DNA from: Gammaproteobacteria bacterium
GTDB taxonomy: Bacteria; Pseudomonadota; Gammaproteobacteria; SZUA-152
Reading direction: 5' to 3'
DNA: 6,497 nt
NCBI GenBank assembly: GCA_024762755.1
Contig: JANTGX010000124.1
Coordinates: forward strand, 1-6,497
Under the pieces are notes generated by a model. That model did no database searches and was not told the origin of the DNA. It worked only from the letters and a program-made list of their open reading frames with translations. The position numbers and the translations under genes are program-made. Numbering within the stretch: the first letter of the stretch is position 1; the number at the start of each line of letters is the position of its first letter. Of this stretch, positions 1 to 5,329 are shown in pieces.

Positions 1-519
1 GGCCGCATCTCCGGCATTGTCCGTCTCGATGAGCTCGGCCGTGCCCCAGCCAAAGCCCGGCAGGTAGCGGTTTGCCCAGATGTTGTAGCGCGTGCCGTCG
101 GATTGGCGCCAAACCGCCACCGCATTGCCGCTGGGATCCACCGCCACTCGGGGAGCAAACGCATCCCCGGCATTGACCGTCTCGATAAGCTCGGCCGTGC
201 CCCAGCCCGTGCCCACCACATAGCGGTTGGCCCAGATGTTCCAGCGCGTGTCATCGTATTGCTGCCATACCGCCACGCCGTTGCCATTGGAGTCCACTGC
301 CACGTGGGGGCCCGCCGCAAACACAGCATCGACGGCCTCAATGAGTTTGGCCTTGCCCCAACCAACCCCTGGCACGTAATGGTTGGCCCAGATATTGTCA
401 CGCGTACCATCGTATTGAGCCCACACCGCAACGGCGTTGCCGGCGGGATCCACCGCCACGCTGGGTTGCACTGCATCCCCGACATTGTTGGTCTCGAGGA
501 GGGTCGCCACCCCCCAGCC
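1..519 (-). repeat. Tandem 156-bp coding repeats (52 residues each), three full units and one partial
   Basis: Units run 519-364, 363-208, 207-52 and 51-1 (the last cut by the window edge). Equivalent bases of the LIE codons occur at 25, 181, 337 and 493, so the period is exactly 156 bp with no indels. Each unit contains GWG at its start, a VAVDxxGNAVAVW core strand with Asp and Gly-Asn, and a NIWANRY-like end. Repeats of this kind fold as blades or beta modules in extracellular proteins. That fold is inferred from the pattern and was not tested. Confidence 0.85.
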
Positions 520-1179
520 GATGCTGCCGTCGCTGTAGTTGCACACGAAGCCCGTCTGGGTGATCTCGTCCGGGTCCAAGCTGCCGTTGCCGTTGGTATC
601 CTGACCCACGTCGATGCGTAGGCCCCCGCTGGGGCAGTTGGCCCCCACGGGTTCGGGATTCATGTCGATGAGGGCATCGAGGCCGTTTGAGCCGTCGCTG
701 CCGGCCGTACCATTGCAGACGTAATCCGTGGAGGCGATCTCCCCGCTGTCCAGCACGCCGTTGGCGTCGGCGTCCAGGCCCGAGTCGATGCGCTTGCCGC
801 CCGCCGGGCAGTTGACCCCGGCCGGCTCGTCGCTGATCTTCACCAGGGCGTTGAGGCCGTTCTGGCCATCGCTGCCATCCACCCCCGGCGCGCCGTTGCA
901 CACCTTCTGGCTTTCATCGACCTCGCTGGCATCCAGCACCCCGTTGCCGTTCTCGTCGATGCCCGTCTCCACCAGGATGCCGCCGTAGGGGCAATCGAGG
1001 TCGCCCGTTGGGATGGCCGAGGTCTTGGCCGCCACGGAGGGATCGCCGCCTTCCGTCGCACCGCCACTGCCATCACCGCCGCCTCCGCCGCCACCGGAGG
1101 CGAGGATACTGGCCAGGCCCGTCAGGAAGAGAACCAGGAGTAGGCTGCTCCGAAATAGGGATGAGGGTTCGTGTTTCAT
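1..1179 (-). CDS. Secreted repeat protein with DUF7151-like and 52-residue propeller-like repeats (C-terminus beyond window)
   Basis: An open frame of 393 codons starts with ATG at 1177-1179 and stays open to the left edge, so the protein is partial. An AGGAAGG ribosome binding site lies 6 nt upstream. Residues 1-28 look like a Sec signal peptide: Arg10 is followed by a hydrophobic stretch (SLLLVLFLTGLASILA), with likely cleavage near Ala27. No lipobox Cys is present. Seven glycines (29-35) and a Gly/Ser/Thr linker follow. Residues 61-220 hold three repeats, each with a CPxGG motif, an acidic DxNxNGxLD loop resembling an EF-hand or thrombospondin-3 calcium loop, and a VCN motif. The two Cys of each repeat are exactly 31 residues apart (63/94, 124/155, 182/213), suggesting disulfides. 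From residue 221 onward come 52-residue units of the form GWGxAxLIE...VAVDxxGNAVAVW...NIWANRY. I infer an exported, calcium-stabilised surface or periplasmic protein. The function is unknown. DUF7151 is named from memory of its pattern. Confidence 0.85.
   Translation of the reverse strand, partial: MKHEPSSLFRSSLLLVLFLTGLASILASGGGGGGGDGSGGATEGGDPSVAAKTSAIPTGDLDCPYGGILVETGIDENGNGVLDASEVDESQKVCNGAPGVDGSDGQNGLNALVKISDEPAGVNCPAGGKRIDSGLDADANGVLDSGEIASTDYVCNGTAGSDGSNGLDALIDMNPEPVGANCPSGGLRIDVGQDTNGNGSLDPDEITQTGFVCNYSDGSIGWGVATLLETNNVGDAVQPSVAVDPAGNAVAVWAQYDGTRDNIWANHYVPGVGWGKAKLIEAVDAVFAAGPHVAVDSNGNGVAVWQQYDDTRWNIWANRYVVGTGWGTAELIETVNAGDAFAPRVAVDPSGNAVAVWRQSDGTRYNIWANRYLPGFGWGTAELIETDNAGDAA
520..999 (-). 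repeat. Three DUF7151-like Cys/Ca-loop repeats within the secreted protein
   Basis: Residues 61-220 comprise three units of about 58-61 residues. Each reads CPxGG, then an Asp/Asn-rich loop (DENGNGVLD, DADANGVLD, DTNGNGSLD), then an acidic xEI/xEV segment and VCN. The first two end in a GxDGxNGLxAL linker, which resembles a collagen-like or leader element. Cys spacing inside every unit is 31 residues. The loop chemistry suggests calcium binding, which is inference. Confidence 0.7.
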
Positions 1180-1204
1180 GGTGTGACCTTCCTGTTTCGC
1201 AGTG

Positions 1205-1233
1205 CTTATCAACTAGCCCGGCAGGTGTTGCAA
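1205..1233 (-). promoter_or_regulatory. Possible sigma70 promoter for the secreted repeat protein
   Basis: On the minus strand a TTGCAA -35 element (1228-1233) is followed after 17 nt by GATAAG (1205-1210). Each matches 4 of 6 consensus positions. Transcription would start near 1198, leaving a leader of about 19 nt that contains the AGGAAGG ribosome binding site (1186-1192). No operator or attenuator is visible. The match is modest. Confidence 0.35.
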
Positions 1234-1393
1234 TGTCCGTCCGTTCGCTGGCCCCGCCTTTGATCGACGATGCAGCAGACCGAGTCCTTGGATTTCAATA
1301 TGGCCCCTCGAGAATCAGATTCAACACAGCATTTCACTCAGGAAAACCTCAACACATTCGAGGCGGCTGGCTCCATGGAGGCCAAGGCCTTGC
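1234..1393. other. Intergenic DNA with no recognised gene
   Basis: I see no coding frame with convincing start, length and codon bias on either strand here. Near its right end GGAGGCC (1377-1383) and GGCCTCC (1403-1409) form an inverted repeat with a 19-nt loop, which overlaps the stop codon of the remnant to the right. No T-run follows on either strand, so it is not called a terminator. Confidence 0.5.
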
Positions 1394-1585
1394 CTAGTCC
1401 CAGGCCTCCCAGGTGAACATCGAGACGTTTCCGCCCGCCACCAGCGGGCCGGAGACCTTGACGTTGACCGTGCCGACAGGGGCTACGGTGTAGCGTTCTC
1501 GCCTCTCATCAGCCGTGACCACAAAGCGCTTCCTGCCTCCTTGAATGCCTCCTTGACTATCTTCTTGACATGCGAGACGACTGGT
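1394..1585 (-). pseudogene. C-terminal remnant of an unidentified protein-coding gene
   Basis: A minus-strand frame of 63 codons ends with TAG at 1394-1396 and is bounded upstream by an in-frame TAG at 1586-1588. It lacks a credible start: the only ATG is near its end. The last 40 or so codons strongly prefer G or C in the third position (many GTC, GGC, AAC, GCC), like genuine genes in this window. They translate to a strand-rich tail (RKRFVVTADERRERYTVAP, then VNVKVSGPLVAGGNVSMFTW and EAWD). This looks like the 3' end of a gene whose 5' part was lost. The sense of the frame deteriorates before about 1540, where a 12-bp tandem repeat lies. The family is not recognised. A chance open frame is the main alternative. 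Confidence 0.35.
1533..1555. repeat. Short tandem repeat, two copies of TGCCTCCTTGA
   Basis: Two copies of TGCCTCCTTGA, separated by a single A, lie just upstream of the repressor promoter and at the point where the minus-strand remnant loses its coding character. Read on the minus strand, each copy contains AAGGAGG, a ribosome-binding-like string. It may mark a deletion junction, which is inference. Confidence 0.6.
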
Positions 1586-1592
1586 CTATTCT
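1565..1592 (+). promoter_or_regulatory. Sigma70 promoter of the TetR-family gene
   Basis: A perfect TTGACA -35 hexamer (1565-1570) is separated by 16 nt from TATTCT (1587-1592), which matches 4 of 6 positions of the -10 consensus. The expected transcription start is 1599 or 1600, that is, at or one base before the ATG chosen for the repressor. The predicted mRNA is therefore leaderless. The spacer contains the operator half-sites, so repressor binding would occlude RNA polymerase. Confidence 0.55.
1575..1588. promoter_or_regulatory. Operator 1 (autoregulatory) for the TetR-family repressor
   Basis: The site AGACGACTGGTCTA contains inverted arms AGAC and GTCT around a 5-nt spacer, placed between the -35 and -10 elements of the repressor promoter. 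It matches the core of the larger palindrome before the flavin oxidoreductase gene (2400-2413) at 13 of 14 positions. Sharing of the site by regulator and neighbour is typical of local TetR repressors. No binding data are available from sequence alone. Confidence 0.65.
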
Positions 1593-1599
1593 AGCCGTC

Positions 1600-2181
1600 A
1601 TGGGTAAACAAGACACCAAACAGACTCTCCTCGACACCGGCCGACGCCTCATGCTCGCCAAGGGCTTCCATCATGCGGGCCTGCAGGAGATCGTGCGACA
1701 GGCCGGGGTGCCGAAGGGCTCCTTCTATCATTTCTTTCCCAGCAAGGAGGCGTTTGGTCTGGCGGTGCTCGAAGACTATGTGGAGGAGTTCGAAGCCTTC
1801 CTGACGGGGCACCTGCAGGCTCCCGACGTCCCCCCGCGCCAGCGGCTGAGGAATTTTTTTACCGCCAGTCGTGAACGTCTGCTGGCCGAACGCTGTGAAG
1901 GCGGATGCCTGGTGGGAAACCTGGCCCAGGAGCTGGCCGACCAGGATGATGTCTTTCGCGGCCGCCTGGCGGCCGTCCTGGCACACTGGGAAGCCCAGTT
2001 TGCCACCTGCCTGGCGGAGGCCGTCCGCGCCGGCGAATTGTCTCCAAACGCGGACACCCGGAAAATGGCCCGCTTCATTCTCGACGGCTGGGAAGGCGCC
2101 ATCCTGCGCATGAAGGTGACCAAGGAGGTCACTCCCATCGATGATTACATCGATGTCTTGTTCAGCACCGTCCTAGCATAG
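1600..2181 (+). CDS. TetR-family repressor, NemR/AcuR-like electrophile or redox sensor
   Basis: This 193-residue protein carries an N-terminal TetR helix-turn-helix (about residues 8-52, with the hallmark GVPKGSFYHFFPSKEAFG) and an all-helical ligand domain. By recollection of E. coli NemR, Cys103 in GGCLVGNL aligns with NemR Cys106, and Lys172 in AILRMK aligns with NemR Lys175, the pair implicated in sensing chlorine species and electrophiles. Cys99 and Cys137 are additional. An in-frame ATG at 1570 would add ten residues, but it overlaps the -35 box and operator and has no ribosome binding site. ATG 1600 fits the NemR N-terminus. The gene probably represses itself through operator 1 and the downstream flavin oxidoreductase gene through operator 2. 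AcuR, the acrylate regulator, is an alternative relative, so no gene symbol is given. Confidence 0.88.
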   Translation: MGKQDTKQTLLDTGRRLMLAKGFHHAGLQEIVRQAGVPKGSFYHFFPSKEAFGLAVLEDYVEEFEAFLTGHLQAPDVPPRQRLRNFFTASRERLLAERCEGGCLVGNLAQELADQDDVFRGRLAAVLAHWEAQFATCLAEAVRAGELSPNADTRKMARFILDGWEGAILRMKVTKEVTPIDDYIDVLFSTVLA

Positions 2182-2182
2182 C

Positions 2183-2223
2183 CGCACCGCCCAAGTCCGG
2201 GGGAGTCCCCGGGAAGCGGTGCG
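2183..2223 (+). terminator. Strong two-tier hairpin directly after the repressor stop codon
   Basis: CGCACCGC (2183-2190) pairs with GCGGTGCG (2216-2223), and an inner CCGGGG (2197-2202) pairs with CCCCGG (2207-2212) around a GAGT loop. The structure begins two bases after the stop codon, as a terminator or 3' mRNA-stabilising stem would. No U-run follows on the plus strand (the next bases are CGGAAAAATC), so it is not a canonical intrinsic terminator and some readthrough is possible. Confidence 0.45.
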
Positions 2224-2245
2224 CGGAAAAATCTAGCGACTTCAA

Positions 2246-2320
2246 GTAGGAGGGCACCGCCCGCCGGGTCACATCACTGTCACCCTGCGGCCTGACAGGG
2301 GCACGCAGTGCCCACCCTAC
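2246..2320. repeat. 75-bp inverted-repeat element of the GTAGGGTGGGCAC type
   Basis: The ends GTAGGAGGGCAC (2246-2257) and GTGCCCACCCTAC (2308-2320) are inverted copies, with one indel and near-perfect match. Inside are two further hairpins: CTGTCA/TGACAG (2277-2282 and 2293-2298) and GGGCAC/GTGCCC (2299-2304 and 2308-2313, with a GCA loop). From memory, strings of the GTAGGGTGGGCAC type recur between genes in many proteobacteria, so this is probably one copy of a dispersed palindromic repeat or a miniature element. I cannot see other copies in this window. Confidence 0.55.
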
Positions 2321-2393
2321 AAGGCCAACAGGCCAATACTGACCCGGAGCCACGGCAGCACCACGATATCTTCTTTCGACTTCATTTAATCCG

Positions 2394-2418
2394 CGTACTA
2401 GACGACCGGTCTAGTACG
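2394..2418. promoter_or_regulatory. Operator 2, 10-bp-arm palindrome before the flavin oxidoreductase gene
   Basis: CGTACTAGAC (2394-2403) and GTCTAGTACG (2409-2418) are perfect inverted repeats around the 5-nt spacer GACCG. The core AGACGACCGGTCTA (2400-2413) differs by one base from operator 1. It ends 23 nt before the start codon. A TTTAAT -10-like box (2385-2390) lies just upstream with no good -35, so the exact promoter is uncertain. A repressor bound here would block initiation or early elongation. Confidence 0.78.
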
Positions 2419-2441
2419 TTAATTGCACAGGAGACACTGCC

Positions 2442-3557
2442 ATGAACCACCCTGACACCACCACGTTGTTCAGTCCCATTACCTTGGGGACATTGTCCCT
2501 CCCCAACCGCGTCGTCATGGCGCCCATGACGCGCATGGCCTGCGAGCAACACATTCCCGGTGAGGCCAACGCCGCCTATTACGCCCGTCGCGCGGCCGGG
2601 GGCGTGGGGCTCATCATTACCGAGTGCACTTTCGTCGATCATCCCGCCGCCAACGCCTATCCCGGTGCACCGGCCTTTTACGGCGACGCGGCCCTGGCGG
2701 GCTGGCGAAAGGTGGTGGAAGCGGTGCATGCCGCCGGCGGTCGCATCCTACCCCAGCTCTGGCATGCCGGACCGATGCGGACCCCGGGGGTGCCCCCCCA
2801 CCCGGCTGAGCCCGCCGTGGGCCCGGTGGCGACGCAACAAGAGGACGGCACAGCGGTGGTGGGTATGAGCCGCAAAGACATGGAGGCTGTGGTGCAGGCC
2901 TTTGCCCAGGCCGCAGGGGACGCCCGGTCCCTGGGCTTCGATGGAATGGAAATCCATGGCGCCCACAGTTTTCTCATCGATCAATTCCTGTGGGCGGAAA
3001 GCAACCGACGCGGTGATACCTACGGGGGCGCCGTGGAAAACCGCGTGCGCTTCGCCGTTGACATCGTCAGCGCGGTACGCGCGGCGGTGGGGCCGGACTT
3101 CCCCATAGTGTTTCGCTATTCCCAGTGGAAGCAGGGGGATTACGCGGCGCGCATCGCCCACAGCCCGGCGGAACTCGAAGCGATTCTGTTACCCCTGGCT
3201 GCGGCGGGGGTGGATATCTTTCACCCCAGCACCCGCCGCTTCTGGGAACCGGCCTTCGAGGACTCGCCCCTGAGCCTCGCCGCCTGGACACGCAGGCTCA
3301 CCGGCAAGCCCGTGATCGCCGTGGGCAGCGTCGGCATCGACCAGCCCTTGGACCTGGCGATCTTCGAAGGGGCCTCCATCAGTAACCAGCCGACCCCTAT
3401 CACCACGTTGGAGGCGGCCCTGGCCCGTGGGGAATTCGACCTGGTGGCGGTAGGGCGCGCCTTGCTGGGAGATGCGGCGTGGGCCAACAAGATCCGCGCC
3501 GGTCAATTGGACGCCATCCACCCCTTCAGCAGCGAGGCCCTGGCGCAGCTCGCCTGA
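2442..3557 (+). CDS. Old Yellow Enzyme family NAD(P)H:flavin oxidoreductase (ene-reductase/NemA-like)
   Basis: The 371-residue protein has a family-typical length and an FMN-binding TIM barrel. Landmarks are PNRVVMAPMTR (21-31), GVGLIITE (54-61), QLWHAG (105-110), EIHGAHSFLIDQF (170-182), SNRRGDTYGGAVENRVRF (187-204), Arg224, AVGSVG (293-298) for the FMN phosphate and VGRALLGD (337-344). His172 and His175 correspond to the substrate-binding H-x-x-H/N pair. The next family position is normally Tyr (HGAHGY, the proton donor Tyr196 in yeast OYE1), but here it is Phe177 (HGAHSF). The enzyme should reduce electron-poor alkenes, quinones, nitro compounds or N-ethylmaleimide-like electrophiles with NAD(P)H; the actual substrate cannot be read from sequence. 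An AGGAG ribosome binding site (2429-2433) lies 8 nt before ATG. Operator 2 just upstream points to control by the adjacent repressor, as in nemRA. The protein is cytoplasmic. Confidence 0.92.
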   Translation: MNHPDTTTLFSPITLGTLSLPNRVVMAPMTRMACEQHIPGEANAAYYARRAAGGVGLIITECTFVDHPAANAYPGAPAFYGDAALAGWRKVVEAVHAAGGRILPQLWHAGPMRTPGVPPHPAEPAVGPVATQQEDGTAVVGMSRKDMEAVVQAFAQAAGDARSLGFDGMEIHGAHSFLIDQFLWAESNRRGDTYGGAVENRVRFAVDIVSAVRAAVGPDFPIVFRYSQWKQGDYAARIAHSPAELEAILLPLAAAGVDIFHPSTRRFWEPAFEDSPLSLAAWTRRLTGKPVIAVGSVGIDQPLDLAIFEGASISNQPTPITTLEAALARGEFDLVAVGRALLGDAAWANKIRAGQLDAIHPFSSEALAQLA

Positions 3558-3587
3558 AGCGGGAGACGCGGGATCACACCGGCGAGG

Positions 3588-3626
3588 GTAAAAACGCCCG
3601 GCGCCGAATCGGAACCCGGCCGGGCG
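3588..3626 (-). terminator. Intrinsic terminator of the aldolase/phosphatase locus
   Basis: CGCCCGGC (3595-3602) and GCCGGGCG (3619-3626) form an 8-bp GC-only stem with a 16-nt loop. On the minus strand the stem is followed at once by TTTTTAC, giving a canonical rho-independent terminator. It lies 17 nt beyond the restored stop codon at 3644-3646. It has no T-run for the convergent plus-strand flavin oxidoreductase gene. Confidence 0.75.
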
Positions 3627-3643
3627 CCCCCTCTGTCGGCGCC

Positions 3644-4745
3644 TCAGCCGCGCACGCGAAAGCGCTCCTCCAGGGCCTCCAGCTTCTGCGTGATGCCCGT
3701 GTATTCCAGGTTCGCTCATGGGCAGCATGGCGGCGCCGAAGAAGCCCTGGCGGCGCATGGCCATGGCCTTGTCGGCCACCTGGTCGCGCACCCGGTCCCA
3801 GAAGGGGTGGGCGAAGGTATCCTCGGCCTCGGTGAGCCGGCCCTCGTGCATGCAGTAGGCGGCGCAGCTCACCACCGGCGGGCCGTCGAAGTAGCTGATG
3901 CCGGAATTCTGCGGCACCTGCATCAGAGGCATATTGTGGGAGCCGCGCATGCCGCCGGCGACGAAGTGGCCGGTGGCGTAGGGGGCGAGGATCTCGCCGG
4001 TGGCGGGGAACATCTTCTGCACCCGCACCAGCATCACCGGGTCGTCCTTGCCCACGTACTTGCCGGCGATGTTGTGCAGGCGGGTGGTGGAGGCGACGGC
4101 GGCGATCTCGCCGGTGGCCCGTGACCACACGGACTCCACCACGAAGCGCTCCGGGTCGCGCAGCAGGGCGGCGATGTCGTAGAGGTCCTCGGGGGCATTG
4201 AGTTCGATGATGCGGTCGCCCTCGGTGTAGCTGACGTCCATGATGACGAAGCGGAAACCGGCGGCCAGTTACGGTGAGAGCAGCAGGCCGGGGGTAGTCA
4301 TGGGGTCGGCGAAGGCCAGGTAGAGGGGCAGGTTGTAGGCGCCGGGGTCGGTTTTGTCGGCGGCAAAGAACAGGAAGAACTCGTTGGGCCGCTCCTCGAA
4401 CTCCATCTCCACTACCGCCGGGCCCATGCCGCGCACGTTGCCGGAGAAGGCCTCCTTGAGCAGATCCTGCCCGGCGCCGTACAGGCCCTGGGACTTGGCC
4501 ACCGCGGTACCGGCGAGGAAGGCGTCCTAGGCCAGTTTGTGGACCTGCTGGTCGCCGGTGCCGGCCGTGTGGGTCATGAGAACGATCACGTTGTCGGCTG
4601 TGTGGGAGACATGGTGGTCGATAATGACGCCTCGGCCCTGTTGCTCGACATGCTCGCGGACCGCCGCCTCCAGGGCCTTGGAAGGGGCAATGTGGCCGCC
4701 GATGGAACCGATGTCGGCCTTGATGACGCTGAGGGTGATCTTCAT
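3644..4745 (-). pseudogene. Fructose-1,6-bisphosphate aldolase/phosphatase (class V FBPase), broken by two stops and a frameshift
   Basis: From ATG 4745 the frame gives MKITLSVIKADIGSIGGH, the typical start of the bifunctional archaeal-type FBP aldolase/phosphatase, which condenses triose phosphates and dephosphorylates the product to fructose 6-phosphate in gluconeogenesis and carbon fixation. Asp11 and His18 (metal ligands), GLYGAGQDLL, and the KYVGKDDP motif with catalytic Tyr230 and Schiff-base Lys233 are all visible. The frame is interrupted by TAG at codon 73 (4527-4529) where TGG (Trp) is plausible, and by TAA at codon 159 (4269-4271). One extra base near 3709-3710 shifts the frame at about codon 346. 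Removing that base restores SELEYTGITQKLEALEERF and a TGA at 3644-3646, for 366 residues, the family length. AAGGAGG lies 7 nt upstream of ATG. Recent decay or sequence error are both possible. Intact neighbours make error less likely. Confidence 0.85.
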
Positions 4746-4752
4746 GAACCTG

Positions 4753-4759
4753 CCTCCTT
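4753..4759 (-). promoter_or_regulatory. Ribosome binding site fixing the start of the aldolase/phosphatase frame
   Basis: The minus strand reads AAGGAGG, followed by 7 nt and then the ATG at 4743-4745. This near-ideal Shine-Dalgarno sequence supports that start and shows that the initiation signals of the broken gene have not decayed. An AT-rich block lies immediately upstream (about 4758-4780), but I cannot assign a convincing -35/-10 pair. Confidence 0.7.
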
Positions 4760-5158
4760 TTATATCTGCATTTTGTATGATGCGACCTCGGTGCTGCTTG
4801 TCCCGAGCATAGCGCCGCTACAACAGGCTGCAGGCCTCCATTCAAGGCATCTGTAACCTATGGCCGGCCACACTCCCTTTCAAGCATTACCAGGCGATCT
4901 GCTGCAGGTTTCATCTAGCCGACGCGGGTGGACGAGGCATGGTTCACACCCCACTTGGTAGCGCAGGTCGATAGCACAAGGCAATGCATCCACTTCCGTC
5001 GCCGGTAGGAGTCGTCCCGACAAAAGTTCGGGTTGATTCCTCGTCGACGGCCATTCCTGGACTACCCTCATGTAGGACACTGGGCAGCAGAGGCATCACG
5101 CCGCATTCACCCCGATCCGAACGACGTCTAACTCACTCACATCGAATAAGGGGAATTT
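4760..5158. other. Divergent intergenic region with no recognised gene
   Basis: This stretch separates the minus-strand aldolase/phosphatase start from the plus-strand sat region. The open frames here are short, lack ribosome binding sites and lack the third-position GC preference of the real genes. A small hairpin CCCGA/TCGGG (5016-5032) is present with no T-run. It should contain promoters for both directions, but I find no strong consensus match, and no RNA gene or mobile element is recognisable. Confidence 0.5.
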
Positions 5159-5329
5159 ATGGAGTGGCAAGAACAAACTGCTTTGCAAGGGCTGGAAAAG
5201 CCATTAAGGTATTTTCCCGCGTCGCGCCATGGGACGCACGCCGCCCCGCTGTATCGGGCAGCCATCCACGCCGCAGGGCGGAACGCGGCCAGACAAACCA
5301 GACGAGAGGGAGCAATATGTCCAGCTTAG
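5159..5329 (+). CDS. Possible 56-residue leader ORF overlapping the sat start
   Basis: ATG at 5159-5161 is preceded by AAGGGGA (5148-5154), a good Shine-Dalgarno string though only 4 nt away. The frame stays open for 56 codons and ends with TAG at 5327-5329, 10 nt beyond the end of the sat ATG, in another frame. The 13-nt overlap would allow translational coupling with sat. The product is rich in Arg, Ala and Gln (it begins MEWQEQTALQGLEKPLRYF) and resembles no family I know; it has no membrane segment. The plausible ribosome binding site is the main support. It may simply be open by chance, in which case this is the sat 5' leader. Confidence 0.25.
   Translation: MEWQEQTALQGLEKPLRYFPASRHGTHAAPLYRAAIHAAGRNAARQTRREGAICPA
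5183..5210 (+). promoter_or_regulatory. Weak candidate promoter for sat
   Basis: TTGCAA (5183-5188) is followed after 16 nt by TAAGGT (5205-5210), matching 4 and 3 consensus positions respectively. A small hairpin GGCT/AGCC (5190-5202) lies in the spacer. Transcription would begin about 100 nt before sat. The match is weak and is the best I can find within 150 nt of the gene. Confidence 0.2.

Noticed and set aside
103..621. Plus-strand open frame with apparent HRH repeats
   Set aside because: It is antisense to the 156-bp repeats of the secreted protein, so its repeats are a by-product of that array.
1..1179. Collagen-like GxDGxNG segments considered as a true collagen domain
   Set aside because: Only one or two Gly-X-Y-like triplets occur between the Cys repeats; there is no extended triplet run.
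1377..1409. Inverted repeat GGAGGCC/GGCCTCC considered as a terminator
   Set aside because: It has a 19-nt loop and no following T-run, and it overlaps the stop codon of the remnant rather than following it.
1570..1599. Upstream ATG giving a repressor ten residues longer
   Set aside because: The ATG overlaps the -35 hexamer, the extra codons span the operator and -10, and the NemR-like N-terminus begins at the next Met.
2385..2390. TTTAAT as the -10 of the flavin oxidoreductase promoter
   Set aside because: It matches 5 of 6 consensus positions and is well placed relative to operator 2, but no acceptable -35 lies 15-19 nt upstream, so I did not list it as a separate promoter.
3574..4845. 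Long minus-strand open frame of 423 codons across the aldolase/phosphatase region
   Set aside because: It is in a different frame from the recognisable enzyme, and its product is an Arg/His/Pro/Gly-rich low-complexity string typical of an antisense or shifted shadow in GC-rich DNA.
5016..5032. Hairpin CCCGA/TCGGG considered as a terminator
   Set aside because: It has only a 5-bp stem, no T-run on either strand and no gene ending nearby.
4880..5080. Minus-strand open frame of 66 codons in the intergenic region
   Set aside because: It has no ribosome binding site, no third-position GC preference and no recognisable family; it is most likely open by chance.
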